From: Pithys albifrons albifrons
Taxonomy: Eukaryota > Chordata > Aves > Passeriformes > Thamnophilidae
DNA: 64,000 nucleotides
Direction of reading: 5' to 3'
Assembly (NCBI RefSeq): GCF_047495875.1
Contig: NC_092460.1
Span: 10,344,520 to 10,408,519 of the forward strand
Positions 49,501 through 61,890 of this stretch are shown one piece after another; the first letter of the stretch is position 1, and the number at the start of each line of letters is the position of its first letter. Under the pieces are notes generated by a model. The model was given only the letters and a program-made list of their open reading frames with translations, was not told the origin of the DNA and did no database searches. Both the position numbers and the translations under genes were made by a program.

Positions 49501-51038
49501 TGGAGAGCTGAAGATATCTCCCTCCCAAGGCTAATACGGCACCCCATGCTCCCACTTCAATCAATATACATCCACTGTTCTGTGTAAGAAACAAGAAACC
49601 CGCTAGTCTGTTCAAATGCTGCTGCACTGCTTTACTTTCGAGACATTTACTTGATTGGGACTTTTCCATTGATGTCTGGCCTGATTTATCTGTTTCAAAC
49701 ATGACCACAAATAAAAGTAGTGCTCATTGAACTGATCCAATTTGACCTGACAGGGACAAAATGACTAGAGCTGGATGGAAATTCTCTTCCAACAGAGAAT
49801 GACAGTGGTAGATTGAGAAGATATGGCTTGGTTGGTATTTTCCACAGAAGTGATCCACTTCTTTATTACTTTCATGAGCTTGAATGTAAATATTTGTGCT
49901 CACAGGTGGTAGATTTCTTTTGATGGAGGGAGGGAAATTCCTTTGTTTACAAAAAAGAAAATTTATACTGTTGGAAACTTTCTGACCAGTCTTAAAAGTG
50001 TTGCTGGGCTGGATGTCTGAGTGGAGGACACATGCAGGGAGATTTTGCACTTCCATTTTGCTTTTCAGCAAAGCTCCTGACAAGTTAATGGTATGGAAAG
50101 TTGAAAACATTAAGCTTGCAATAAAAAGTTGTTTGAATCAAATGTTAAGGAAAATGTTGTGCTAAATTATGAGTTTCAGTGAAGTTTCTGAATTTGGCCT
50201 TCAGTGCCACAGTTTCATTACAGAGGAAATACCATGCATGCACAGTCCCTACACCAAGGAAAAGCAGCAACTAGCAGAGAAGAGAAAAGTATGTTTGTTT
50301 TTCTCAGCTGAAAACTGGGTACAAACTCACTCTAAAATGGAGTGAATCATAAGATTAGGTAAGCACTTTTGAAACCATGCATAGGTCTACAGGAAAAGGA
50401 GAGAGGTGAGGACGGCAAAGAGCTTGCAGAGTTCTACAGCATTGCACAGGTCTGGTTTGCTGGTCTCTTAATGAGAGATTTATTTGTGGGCTTCTTGCTT
50501 GCCACTAGATGACAGCCTTACTCTGTGCACTGGGGGACTCGGCTATCATTATTGGGGTGCAGGGAAATGATACTCTTAAAGACACGTATTGCCTGTCTTA
50601 CTTCCAAATGCCTTCTTGAAAGGCAGAGAGCTGGGCACAGAAAAGATGTGGTACTGAATGGAGAAGATGGTGCTTGACTTTTGGATAAATCTGAAATGTA
50701 AGGACAAATCAAAAAGTAAATGCAAAAAACTGCAGTCCTTCCAAAAATGAAGGGATGGATTTGTTTTTTAGGAGCAGTGTTGTGCTCTTAGGATTGCTTC
50801 TTCCAGCCTGACCCAGTGTGGTCTTCAGGCAGGCAAGCTCTCAGCTCCACATCTGGGCTCCAGGCTGGCTCCCATTCATGGTGAGCTTTCCTGTGCAATG
50901 ACCTGGCAGAGTCCCTTCCACTGAGCAGAGTGGGAAAGAGACATGAAGAGTCTTCAAGCAAATCACCAAAGAAAAGTCATGTAATCTCCTGTTACGTTCC
51001 TTGTTTTTCCTCTGTGTTTTTCTTGTCTTTGGTTTTAA

Positions 51039-51683
51039 TCATAAAACTTGGCAGTCCCTTTGCCCTTCTCTGTTTTGCACATATGTGGATGCAGGGATCC
51101 AGTTGCATGGGATTATTTCTGTGGCAGAGCATCCCACTGCCTTCCTTCTGCAGGCTTTGGGGATCTGCATGGTGCATATGTGCTGAGGAGGAGAAATGCA
51201 AATTGCCCACTTAGCATGACTTTGCCATCCTGTCATTAGCAAGGCTGTAGTATATAAAATGATAGAGATCAGCAGGGCAGGTTTAATGGCATGAAAGCTT
51301 TCACACTGCCACTGTAATAGTATCAAATTGGAATATATGTGTTTTATGTCAGGGATGACTTTGGGTCTCTCGAGCTGTGTCTGAAAGGAATGCAAGGTGA
51401 AGGAGGTAAATGTGAGAGTAGTCAGAGATATTTTCATGTTGGAGATATGTGACCCATCGCAGTCCTTCTCAAGGGGACTTTTGAGGAAAGACCCTTGCAG
51501 AGGTTTTGATTCTTTGGCTAACTGTTCAGTCGTATTTGTCTCATGCCTTGCCTCAATGCATTTGTTCCTGACAGCCTTGAAGGCACCTTGCTTGGTGGCA
51601 GGTAGCACTCCTACCTGAATGTGGCTTCCCAGCTTTGCAGCACTGAAGTCCTCCTCTTGGGCTGCTCCTCTGGCCCTCCCCAA
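51039..51683 (-). other. Longest open frame in the window (214 codons), unrecognised
   Basis: This minus-strand frame runs 214 codons to a TGA at 51039-51041. The first codon used (TTG) is not a normal start, and the first Met lies about 80 codons in. The N-terminal 80 residues are coding-like: QEEDFSAAKLGSHIQVGVL, ATKQGAFKAVRNKCIEARHE and SFLKSPLEKDCDGSHIS, with many codons starting in G. The second half turns hydrophobic and then Cys/His-rich. I recognise no domain. A frame of this length is not very unlikely by chance in 64 kb on six frames. If real, it would most likely be an exon or retrocopy limited to the first part. Confidence 0.12.
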
Positions 51684-52269
51684 GCAGAGCAGAGTTGGAC
51701 TCTGGGATATAGTTTGTCCAATGTATTGTCTGTCCTGGAGCCTTGTCCTTGGCCAGGGGCACTAAAGGGAACACAGCTGAGCACCAGGGTGTCTCTGACC
51801 AGAATTGTGTCACTTGTCAGGGTGATGTTAAAGAAGCCAAGGTGCAAAATCACTATTGATCAGGATCTTCTTCAAGTTTGTTCCACTCAACTTATATCTA
51901 CTTGAATTCACTTTCTCTCCTTCTCCTTTCATTAAACCTTTCTTTGTTATGTAATTTGCATGTTGGCTTATCTTGGAAGGAGATCAGGGATTGGATGCAC
52001 ATAGAGGGAAGGTGGATGGGCAGCCTCTAGGCCAGCCCAGAGGTAACACCAATGAGCAAAAGTTCACTGTTGTGCCTCATTGCAGGCTCAGATGCAGCCT
52101 CTTGCCTGCAGCACAGAACCTGCCCTAGGCAAGACATGCAAGGGCAAGATGCAGGAGAATGTCTAGTTCCCTTGTACAGTGCACACAACAGCTGTGATCT
52201 TATGCTTTGTCTGCTTGCTGGATAACCCCTCTGAAACAGTTTATTCCTGGGTGTGAGCATCACTGCCAC

Positions 52270-52620
52270 CTCTGTTTTGATTGGGGTGCTAGTACTTATT
52301 TATATTTTACTACTTTCTACCTATCAGCTAAAGAAGGAATGTGCTTTATAAGTGCTTAGTTAGCTGGTTTTAATGGGCAAACCATATAAACAATAATAAT
52401 GAGAGGGGAAGGAGATAATACATGGAGTAGAACTCATTAATTACTATTTATTAGTCATTAAGGAGTGAACAAAGTGCTAATTGAAGTGTATGAGCTTGAC
52501 TAGCCATGAAGGTTTTTGTATGACTGTAAGGAAGTCATTGCTTTTCAAAACATTGTTAAAGCATTTTGAATTCTATTAAGTATCTTTTACATCCCTGACC
52601 TTTGCTAAAGGTTTTCAAGC
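52270..52620. promoter_or_regulatory. AT-rich candidate conserved regulatory block
   Basis: The block has dense TAAT and AT-rich words: ACTCATTAATTACTATTTAT, TTAGTCATTAAGGAG, AAACAATAATAATGAG and GTGCTAATTGAAGTG. It also has the SOX-like AACAAT and CCATATAAAC. No simple repeat or mobile element is seen in it. Its composition and motif density are those of vertebrate conserved enhancers, but conservation cannot be shown from this window alone. Confidence 0.22.
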
Positions 52621-53219
52621 TATGCTATTGCATGACAATACCTGCTAGTAGTTTCAGCAGAACCTCTACCTCTAGAAACTTGTTGGAGACTCATCCTTAT
52701 GTTCAAAGAATTGTTTTGGTTTGTATTTCTTTTGCAGTAGCTAGCACATACTTGCCTACACTACAGCCAAACAAACAAACAAAAAAGTGTTGAGCTGAGC
52801 ATCATGATCTTTCCCAGGCCACATTCTGCTTTTATTCCCAGTTTTCTGTATTTGCAAACACACCTTGTATTTACTGACTGAGATAAGGCGGAGCTCTGTC
52901 CCCAAGTGTTTGTGTGTGCAGCCTTGTTAACATGTGTGCACACACTTGTGTGCAAATATCTCTTCCTTATGAAGCACCAATGTAGAGGGAATGTTTTGCT
53001 GTTTATTTACAGTGCATTACCTGTCCTCATTCTGTTTGAGGCAACTGCACAGAAACATTGATCACTGCTCTGCTTTGTTCTTGGCAACTCCCTTTTTCTC
53101 TTCCGTGGCTTTTTTTTTTAACCCTCTTTTTCCTCCTTTCTGTTATTTTGGTGCTGAACTGGGATTTATCCTTGCCTGTGAGAATGACTTTTCAGGCCCT
53201 AGATCCGTGGCAGTAGCTC

Positions 53220-53410
53220 TTGGAGCGTAGCTGACCCCCAGGCTTTCCTGCCAGGGCTGTGCACCCCTTGTGCAGGGACACATTGTGAGACGCCGCTGGC
53301 CCCGGAGCCCTCCTGCTCTGATGCTTCTTGACAGCTGTGATCACATCCGGGAGGAGCTCTGAGCAGGACCGTGTCTCGCTCCTTTGCTCTTATTTCTCGC
53401 TCTGTTGTGA
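53220..53410. other. Small CpG-elevated patch
   Basis: CpG dinucleotides cluster here (GAGCGTAG, GAGACGCCGCTGG, CCCCGGAG, ATCCGGGAG, ACCGTGTCTCGCTC), unlike the CpG-poor surroundings. The patch is too short and too weak to call a CpG-island promoter. It could be a remnant of a transposon or a minor regulatory site. Confidence 0.3.
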
Positions 53411-56069
53411 AAAATAAAGCTTTCCAGAACGTTAAATATCCTTTTGGGAATCAGGAACAGAAAGTGCCATTTCCCAGCTGCGTGTCTGGTTGTGGTGGCC
53501 GAGGCTTGGGTGTGTCTTTGCCCCACAGCAGCTCTTGGCATGAGGCAGTGACTTCTGGGTGCCCTTGAGGAAAGTGTGGAGGCTGTGGGAAAAGGTTAGT
53601 AGTCGATTTTCAGTTCTTCACACTGGTGATAAAGCATCTCCACAGACTGTCTCCCTGCTCCCATTGAGCCAAAGGATGGTGGCTACTTGTCCTGGTGTTG
53701 GACAGTGGTCCTGGCTTTTTAAGACCTCATCTTATAGCTCGGCATGGAGACACCCAGTGCTGTCACTGGGGAACCCAAAGGTGGCACTGGCTGCAGGGCA
53801 ACAGAGGCAGATGCTGGGGACTCACTAATATTTTCCCACTGGAGAAACAAGGAATTGGATGACAACTCATGACTGTACCAAAGAAAGCCCCAAATCCATG
53901 AGCTTTTCTCTCCCCTATCCTGTTTTGGTCCCTGGCAGATATTTTGATGGACAGGCTTATCCCCTTCCCTGTGAGGGACAGGGTTGTTATATAGACTGTA
54001 ACTTGGACAGTGACTGGACTGTCTGTTTTACTATTTTGGATCATCATAGCTCATGATCCTTTCAAGGACTAGGGCCCCTAGACCCTCCAACAACACTCTG
54101 TGTTTGTGTTGCATCTGTGTTCTTCCCCTTCAGCAGAGACAGTCGGAGGATAATGCAGCTACTGGGGTGGTGCAGTGTCCAGTGATGCTCCAAGCCCTGC
54201 CAACTGCAGGCAATGAGCACAGTCATTCTCACAGCACCCACAGTGATGGAGAGGAGCAGCACCAGGATTTCTGAGTGTGGACAGGCCTTCTTGGAGGAAT
54301 ATCTTTATTGAAGTTTGCAGCTGGACTTTAGTAGTTCCTTTTGTTTGTTTGAATATTAGCTTGTTAATTATCCTAAAAAAGAAATCTGTGTGTGTTCTTT
54401 TAAAAATAACAAATCCTTAAATGCTTTTGTGCCTGAATAATCTCAATTTGGCAACCCAAAAGCCATAGGCAGAAGCATAAAAGAAATAATTCTTTTTCTC
54501 TTAGGAACCAGATGGCTCAATTCAATCTCTGACACCCTCTAGATGAAACTGTGTTGTAGACATTCAGCAAGAAACTAATTTCAGGACTTTGGGAGAACTC
54601 TGGAAGAGTGAAGGGACCAAAACTGCAAATTATGTCTCAACAGGAGGGAGGCAGTAGAGAAGATGTGGGAAGGAGAAAATAATTATAATGCAGAATTTAT
54701 TCCAAGTTTTTCCTTCCTTTTTTTTACTCTGCAAAGAAATAGCAGAATTTGTGTATTTATTCAGTGCTCACATTTAATAGCAAACTTCTATCAGCCTGTA
54801 GTTCTTGGCCTAAGGTTGTTAATTGAACAGCTCCTTAAAGCTGTTTGCAATTCACGTTGTAGAAACTTTCTGTCTATATCAGCTGGCTATGCTGCACTAC
54901 CCCATATGCGACTACAGCAGCGTGAATTTGGAACACTGTATTTGCTCATATTGTTTGCAGATTGATGACTGTATGGCCAGAAATTTGTAGCCTGCAAATA
55001 CTTGAGGGTCTGAGTACAAAATTTGCTTTTGCCCAAGTATTCACACCAGTAAAGCTCAGGCATCAGAGCTGGTACTGTGAGAAAGACCCAAGTTAGAAGA
55101 AAGGACAAGGAGGAGGAAGAGAATGGTTCAGATCAGTCATGGGTAATATCCAATGCTGAGGGCACTGCCATACCTGAGGACAAGAAGGGAAAAGTGAGGA
55201 TTTTGTTGTGGAAAAGAGAGTGTGTGTAGGAAGGGGAGAATAGACTTTAGCTTTGATCGGCAGTCACTGAGGGCTGATCTAGCCGAAGGAAATAGCTAAG
55301 CCTGTGGAGTAGTTAGAGGATCTGGATACGATGGAGAGGTGTGGAGTTTCCGCAGCCCTTGGGCTGGGCGGGTCACTGCTCACACTGGGAGGTATCTTTA
55401 GTCCTGTGGTGGATGAGAAAGGTGCCTGAGATCAGCAGAGCTGAGGGAAATTGTGGCAACTCTCAACTGTGGTGACTCTCTTGATTTTAGTCATCTGCAT
55501 CATATTTTACCAGAGTGCAAAACTGCAGTCTGGAGCAGATGAGTGCCGTGGGAACAGCTTGATTTTAGCCGCTCCAGTAGCACAGGGCTGGAAAGCAGAA
55601 GATGGAAGGAAAAGGCTGGAAAGGCCTCAAGAACTGATACATTTTAAAATGTATTAAGCTGTTGAGTTGGATCTCTGGCAGTTATATCCAGTCATCGGTG
55701 ATAATTTCTATCCTATTTGTAAGGATGCTTTCAAACTAACTGGGATGTCTGTGCTGCTCTGTGGTGAAAGCTGGGGCTGCCTCTGGTCTCTTGAGCATCC
55801 TTGGGGCCATTCCATGCCTCATTTTCCCCATGATGGATACAAAGGTTGATTTAGGATGTGTTTTGGCATCATCTACCATAAAATTACAAGCCAGTTGTGA
55901 AGATAATAAATATTGTTCTGTCACTATGGGCCTCTGGAGGGAAGAGGGTGTATGTAGTAGGAGGTGTCAGTGCAGGAGTATCTGGTCAGAGAATAAAACA
56001 CAAGGAGAAGTAGAACAGGAAGATGAAGAGTAAAAATATACTTTCATTTCCTTCTCTCTAAACAAATCA

Positions 56070-56100
56070 CTGTGTGTGTATATATATGTGTATTTTTTTT
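56070..56100. repeat. TG/TA alternating tract followed by poly(T)
   Basis: Alternating pyrimidine-purine sequence TGTGTGTGTATATATATGTG is followed by TATTTTTTTT. It is a short dinucleotide microsatellite, possibly polymorphic. Alternating tracts of this type can adopt Z-form DNA, but this one is short. Confidence 0.85.
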
Positions 56101-58139
56101 ATTCCCAAGGCAAAATGTAACAAAGTCTGACACGTTAACGGAGAGGTGCACAGGTTTGTGAAGCTGTGCAAGCAATTGCTTTGACTCTTGCTCTGGAGCT
56201 TTCAGATAGCTGGATGATATTTTTTTCTGCCTCTGTCATTGTCTCCTTGTTCCTGTGCATCACCTAACACAAAACATCATCCCTGCAGGCTTTGGAAACT
56301 GTGGCAAATCACCATTATTGACTTTTCCTTTAACAGCCAGCTCGTATTTCCATAGCCTGGAGCTGCCATCACAGGCTTCCCAAAGAAAGGAAGAAGTGTT
56401 TTGTCTATTTGCTTCTCAATTTCTAGGTTATTTTATACCCTTTTCTCCAGGGGGGGCTGCATTTGCTTCCACGACAGGAGAAAGAGCTTGCTAAGAGCTT
56501 TGTCATTGTCATTACTTTGCTGCAGGCTGGATTCAGTGCTGTGCTTTATGAATTTTCCCTCCTTTCCCTCCTCCACTAAAGGTTGTCCTTCCAGTACACT
56601 TAGTTGGGCAGCCTCTGGAGTAGCCCCCATGAGTCCTCAGTGGCACAGAGTTTGAACCCTTCTTGTCTGTCCTTCCAAGTTCATCCCCTGAAAAGTAGCA
56701 AAACCAAAATATTATTATTCCCTTTTGGCCGGGGGGAGGTGTATTGAGGCAAGGAGAAGTTCTGTGGCATAGTTGAGGTTGTGGCAAAGAATGTGTTTCA
56801 GGCAAAGGAAGGAAAATTCTGACATTGGCTGCCCTTTGTCATCTGACTGTTCTTCCCTAGTGGAATGAAAGATCATAAAATTTGACCTCACTTATTTAAA
56901 GCTTACTGTTGTGTGAGGTTTTTGGTTGGTAAAATAATCGGTCTTGGGATCCTCCTGCATTTAGCTGTGAAAAAGACACTGTTGAAGGTGGACTATGATT
57001 AGATTTAAGAAAGTAGCACTATGGTTAGGCCTAAGAAGAACTGGGCTGTGGTTATAAACTTGCATAGTTCTATTAGATGTTGGGATCAGAGTCACCAAAA
57101 TATTTCACAGCCCTTTTGTAAGCTGTCTGCCCAAAGCAGGGGTTGCTTGGGTTTAGCCATCTCTGTGCAACATGCAGTGCATTGAGCTGAGAAGCCCTAT
57201 GAGGTAAATCTTTAACCTCAAGAGAAGGGTTTCTTTGGATAGTAAATAAAGCTTGAAACCAGGGTGCTAGAGCTGACCTGGAGGTTTAAATCCAGCTTTC
57301 ATCCCTTGAGCCTTGAAGTACTTCAGATCCAAAGTTGGTTTTTATTCTGTATGACCACTAGGGTCGTGTGTGTCAGCAGTTTCCATGGCACAGAGATGTG
57401 CCCTGGAGAAATGGAGATAATGTGTCCTCTGAGCCCATGATGTGTCACAACCTGCTATGACTCTGAAGAGTCATTGTTGTTTGCTTCTAGATAGTGTTGG
57501 GTTTTAACAGTGGGGTAACCAGCTCCAGTGGTGTGTGACCTTGCACCTCCTTGTCCCTTCTCTGGGTGTCCCATCCTCCTCACAGAGGAGAAAAAGATGG
57601 CTTTGCTCCAATAGCCAGTGTGTTCTTTGAAGATGGGAGAAGTATGGGAGCTCTAATCTGTTGGTATTTTTAGCTCTGCCAGGAGGATTTGGTCATTTCA
57701 GTTCACTATTACTGATTTTTTTGTGTGTGTGACATTCAGTCTACAGCTGTGGAACATCTCTCGTTGCTGACCTCTCTGAACAGCCCCACAGTGCCACGTG
57801 GCGGAGCTGTCTCTGCATGGATGATTGGGTTTGAGTCTTAGCAGCCAGGGAGGAAAAGTGGAGTGGAAAACCGATCCTGATGAGCAGTGAAGGATTAGCT
57901 AAGGAGATTGTACTCTGTAAATTTGCATTTCCTTTCCTAGATAGTCACAGGAAATGCAGAGAAAGACAAAGCACGAGCATCAACATGAAAACCAGTACTC
58001 TTAAGCTAGTTTTGAACTTCAAAGAAACATCCAGCTAGTTTAAGGCAAAATTACAGGCTTTGTTATCCAAGCTCATCAGTGCCACTGGGCTGGTGTCTTG
58101 GAGCTGCGGAGGAGTAGGCTGGCTTCTTTTTGCTCTGTA

Positions 58140-58300
58140 TATTATTAAAGCCAAAGCCAATGTGATTCTGATTTTTTTTTTAAACATGATGTTTGCTAAT
58201 GATGCATGAAGCAGAAATGAAGTTGTTTGATTTCCCTTTTCCCCTCCACCTCAATAACCGGCCTTAGCTTTTTTGCATGCTGTCAGCTCAGGGAAAATCA
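58140..58300. promoter_or_regulatory. Possible AT-rich regulatory block
   Basis: The block contains ATTATTAAAGCCAAAGCC, AACATGATGTTTGCTAATGA and ATGCATGAAGC, with forkhead-like TGTTTGC and POU-like ATGCAT words. A run of nine T lies within it. Evidence is motif-level only. Confidence 0.12.
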
Positions 58301-58939
58301 TGTTAAGACTTTAAATGGACCAAATAGGATGAGAGAATCATTAGGAAGGGAAAGAAATAAGAAATATATAGCTGTTTGAGTTTGTTTTTAGAGTTGTATG
58401 GGAGGGATGGCTTATCAGATGTGGTCAGTAGTGGATGTGGAACATTGTAGGAGCTGGAGACGGCAATTGTAGTGACTGCTGTGGGTACCAGTCTCTTCAA
58501 GACAGAATTATCTGCTTGATGCAGGAGCAAGGGCTTTTCTACTTGGCTTGAACATCTGAGGGAGACAGCAGCAGATTTAAGACTACTTGCTGGCACAGTT
58601 CTATTTCCCAGTGTCTCCTGAACTGATTAAGGGGATAGTCAGATCTCAGACCAGTCTTGAGAGCTCTTTAGTATCCAAGAGAAAAGTATCCACGAGGAGC
58701 AAGGACCTAAGCTCTGAAGGGTTTGAGGTTCAAACCCACATCTCCTGATCAGGAAAACAGCTGATGAAGCTCACTCAGAACTGAAGTGCCTAGAAACTGG
58801 AGCTCTGGAAGCAGTCCTGGGGAATCAGTTAAATGCTTGATGTAGAGGATCCCATGGCTAGCAATGTTTTGCAGTCTTCTCCATAGGCTTCATGCTGGTG
58901 TGAGCACAATTACACAGAAACCAACTGGTCCTTGACTGT

Positions 58940-58990
58940 GATTGGTGGCTCTCTCAGGTGTGGTCAGCAGTATGTGAGAAGCCACCAATC
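58940..58990. other. Strong short hairpin (51 nt), possible small-RNA precursor or palindromic relic
   Basis: GATTGGTGGCT (58940-58950) is perfectly complementary to AGCCACCAATC (58980-58990). After a single bulged C, TCTCA (58952-58956) pairs with TGAGA (58975-58979). This gives a 16-bp stem with one bulge and an 18-nt loop. That is well above the short hairpins common by chance. The fold is shorter than a usual animal microRNA precursor, and the pairing does not continue clearly beyond the stem. The sequence is not one of the microRNAs I recognise. A palindromic transposon remnant is the other option. Confidence 0.35.
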
Positions 58991-61294
58991 CAAATAAGTA
59001 AAATTTTCATTTTTTTGTTAGATTATCAATCATTGAAATGAACACTGCTTTGCTCCCAGCTATACTCTACAATGTGTGGCCACTAAAAGCTTGTAGGAGG
59101 TGTTCAGAGTTGCTTTACTTAGTATTTCTTTAAGATCACACCTGTAATTCAACTGAAATGCCATCATTTGGTGTGTTCTGACTTAGGAGACTTTTTTCAA
59201 AAATTCAGAAGGATGTAGGTAGCAGAGTTCTTTCAGTTCGTGCTTCCAACAGTTCATTAATTGTGTTCAATTCACTATCTCTTTATATGGTAAAACATGT
59301 TTTGGCAGCTGAAAGGCCTGACTATTGGATACAGTGTTTCCTACTCCTTGTCTACATCAATTGCCCTTTCAACACTGTCACTGGCAAAGGGGAGTAGGGC
59401 GGTAATGCCACGTGAAATGTCAAATACAGATGTGCTGTATTGGTTTGTACTAGCAAAGGGCAGATTACACAGAGCACCTTTGCTTAGGAGCTACACTGAT
59501 GGCAAAATCCATAATGATTTTACAGTGAGGCTGTGGCATAACCTACTCTGGGCAACAGTGTGAGCTGCTGCTGCAGGTATCTTCTTTGCAGAGCATGTTT
59601 CTAACAGTGTCTGGATGTCACTCTCTTGTGATAATGCCTTTACATCATCCTGGGGCACCTGACCCATCATGCAATGTCTAGGAGAGATGACACAGAGACA
59701 TGGGCTGCTAGCACAGCATGGTCCATAGGGCAGTCATGCCTTTTCCCCTGGGGCCTTTGAGTGGAGGATGGCAGCTGGTAATTGACCCTGTTTTTAGTGG
59801 AAATGAAAATAATTATCCCCTTGTTTTGTAGGGGTGGCTGACCCAAGGAGAGCCCTGTGTTTTCTCATCTTCCTGTGGTGTCAGTAATGGTCACCCTCTT
59901 GAGGTTTTGGAAGCTCTTTTGAGCTTTCATGTTTAAATCTGTTTGGTCCTGTAACACTAGACTAGTTGCAACCAAATCTGGTTACCACAAAGGGAGAGCA
60001 CAACTTTAGAATGTGCTTAATAATGGTGTAAAATAAGCAACAAGTCTTATTTTATTGAGGAGCAGTTAACTGAAGGCACTGGCAGTGAGATGTGGAGTCT
60101 TGCCTTTAGAGGTTGCCAGGTGGAATTTAGTCAGACTGTATATAAAGCATGTCCCAAGTAACATGCTGAAGTCCCAAGTTCCTTCCTGAAGTTATAATAA
60201 ATCCTCTGTTGACATCCCAGTTGTTCTGCCAATAATCAGGATGCTACTGCCAGCCAGGGGGTGGTCAGGAGGAATAAGCAGCAGGGGAAGAGCCTGGACT
60301 GCTTCTGCAATGGTGACTGTATTTACACAGGAAAGCCTAAGGAATAATTCATAGGTGAAGGGAATGGGCGTAGCAAGGTGTAGGGTCCTTGGTGACCTTT
60401 GGACTGCAAAACAGTGGTGGGGAAATGTGTTTTTTCTTCCTGCACATTTCTTTGGAAGTGATAGATGAACACCTGTATGTAGGTTTAGATCCATGTTTCC
60501 TAGACCACACTTAGAACAAATGAATTTATTCATGGCGATAGAACTCCTGAGGAGTTTAAGCATTTAACATTAGCCAGAATCTCATCTCTGCCAAAAGTCT
60601 GACCCATCTTTACCATCAGTCAGGTAGTGCTGGCACCTTACACAGAAGTTTTTTTATTGTTTTGCTTGAAACTAGCAACAGTTTCAGAAAAAAATCACTA
60701 AGATTAACTCTCATTTAATCTTGTCCCCGTTTTAATGTTCCATCTGTTTTGGGCTTGACTGTAAGGACTTAGCACTTTTAAGTATTAGGACTGGATGCTT
60801 GTGTTTTCTGGACTGGCTGTTTTCTTGGGCATGAATGTGAAATGAGCCTTTTTAAAGAGGGTGAACTTCTTTGTATGGGGTAAAGACACTGCAGGCCTAC
60901 TGTCTCTGTTGGATTTTTCTAGCACTTCAATTTCTGAAGTCAAACATTTAGAAAAGCAAAACTGAAAAACGAGGAACCATTTCTGAACATTTTTGTTGGA
61001 CATCCTGGGTTTTCAGCCTGCAAGTGGGCAAATGTAATCTCCAGCATAGATTGGAGGGCACTGCTTGAAGTTACTACATTTTTTTTGATGTGAAGTTGTA
61101 ACAAAATTCTTGGATTGGTTAGATGGATTTTATTTTAGCTTTTTATTTTGTGAAATAAACCTGGACTGCTTTGCCCTTTCAGTAACTGGATACTCAATCT
61201 CTTTGTAGCTGCTTCTCACAGCACAAGTGAGATTCTATTTCCATAAAAACAGGCATGCATGGATTGAGCCAAAATAGCCAGAGAAGGGTATATA

Positions 61295-61340
61295 GAAAAA
61301 AAAAAGAGAAAAAAAGAAAAAAAAAGAGAGCGAGAAAAGG
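61295..61340 (+). repeat. A-rich purine tract
   Basis: A continuous purine run has long A stretches broken by single G residues, then GAGAGCGAGAAAAGG. It could be a decayed A tail of an old retroposed sequence or a simple low-complexity repeat. No retroposed body is recognisable upstream. Confidence 0.8.
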
Positions 61341-61599
61341 CAATCCTGAATTACTCCACTGGAGGGAAGTGTTTGACTCGGTGTCGAAAGTATCAGTGTA
61401 AATTTTGTCCTTAAATCTAGTTCTTGTTTTTTCTTTTCTTCAAGTGTATATGACCAGAAACTACAGCAAAAAGCAAGTAATACCCTTGTCTGCAGATTAC
61501 TTCAGCAAATCCTGTGCCCCTGCTTTCAGCTTAAAATAGATGCTGTAGTCTTCCAAGACCACCTCTGCTGGAGATATTTAAGCTTCTGGGGGAGGAAAA

Positions 61600-61890
61600 A
61601 AAGTCAAAATAACAGCTTTTCAGGATCTGTTGTTTTTCAAAGCTGATTGAATTACTGTCATTATCTCTTTTGACCTAGACCTTTGACATCTGACTGTGTC
61701 TCTAACCTTTTCTTTCAAGCGATAATGAAAACATTGGTTATGCCTTCCTAATGACAGACTAATTGCTTTTAGAGACTGAAGGGACAGTTTCAGTTCTTAT
61801 TTATAATTGCTCTCTGCCTACCACTGAAGTTGTGTTACCAAATGTTTTCTCAAGCTGAGTTAGCTGGTACTAACATTTCTGTTATTTAAA
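61600..61890. promoter_or_regulatory. AT-rich candidate regulatory block with a nuclear-receptor-like site
   Basis: The block includes TTTTGACCTAGACCTTTGAC (about 61668-61687), which holds a TGACCT half site and a DR1-like AGACCTTTGACAT. It also has AAAGCTGATTGAATTACTG, GACTAATTGC and TTATTTATAATTGC. No repeats or open frames of note are present. The motif mix is that of a possible enhancer. This is motif reading only. Confidence 0.2.

Larger units (their letters stand above)
43056..51038. other. Non-coding stretch without a recognisable gene
   Basis: No gene is recognisable. Just after the CR1 a second GATTCTTATTCC word near 43075 may be part of its decayed tail or of the target site. A 63-nt exon-like segment (44647) and a T/G-rich tract (46540) are listed separately. 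At about 49197-49212 a 7-bp palindrome (TAGTTGA AG TCAACTA) is visible. Open frames are short and without motifs. Confidence 0.5.
51684..58939. other. Non-coding stretch without a recognisable gene
   Basis: No gene is recognisable. AT-rich blocks lie at 52270-52620 (listed) and about 54300-54540 (TTAGCTTGTTAATTATCC, AAAAATAACAAATCC). A small CpG-elevated patch (53220) and a TG/TA tract (56070) are listed separately. A frame at 55451 begins like a membrane anchor (STVVTLLILVICIIFYQ) but from a TTG codon, and is probably chance. Near 55812 a CCTCATTTTCCCCATGATGG word is faintly MIR-like. Confidence 0.5.

Noticed and set aside
55451..55657. Frame beginning like a signal anchor (STVVTLLILVICIIFYQ)
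   Set aside because: It begins at a TTG codon with no upstream promoter or exon context. Hydrophobic runs are common in T-rich frames.
55812..55845. MIR-like word TGCCTCATTTTCCCCATGATGG
   Set aside because: It is a single short word without the rest of the MIR core.
57275..57300. GGTTTAAATCCAGC, resembling a tRNA T-arm
   Set aside because: No cloverleaf can be built from the flanking bases.
58715..58745. GGTTCAAACCC, resembling a tRNA T-loop
   Set aside because: No acceptor stem, D arm or anticodon arm can be placed around it. It is part of a small inverted repeat (GGGTTTGA and TCAAACCC).
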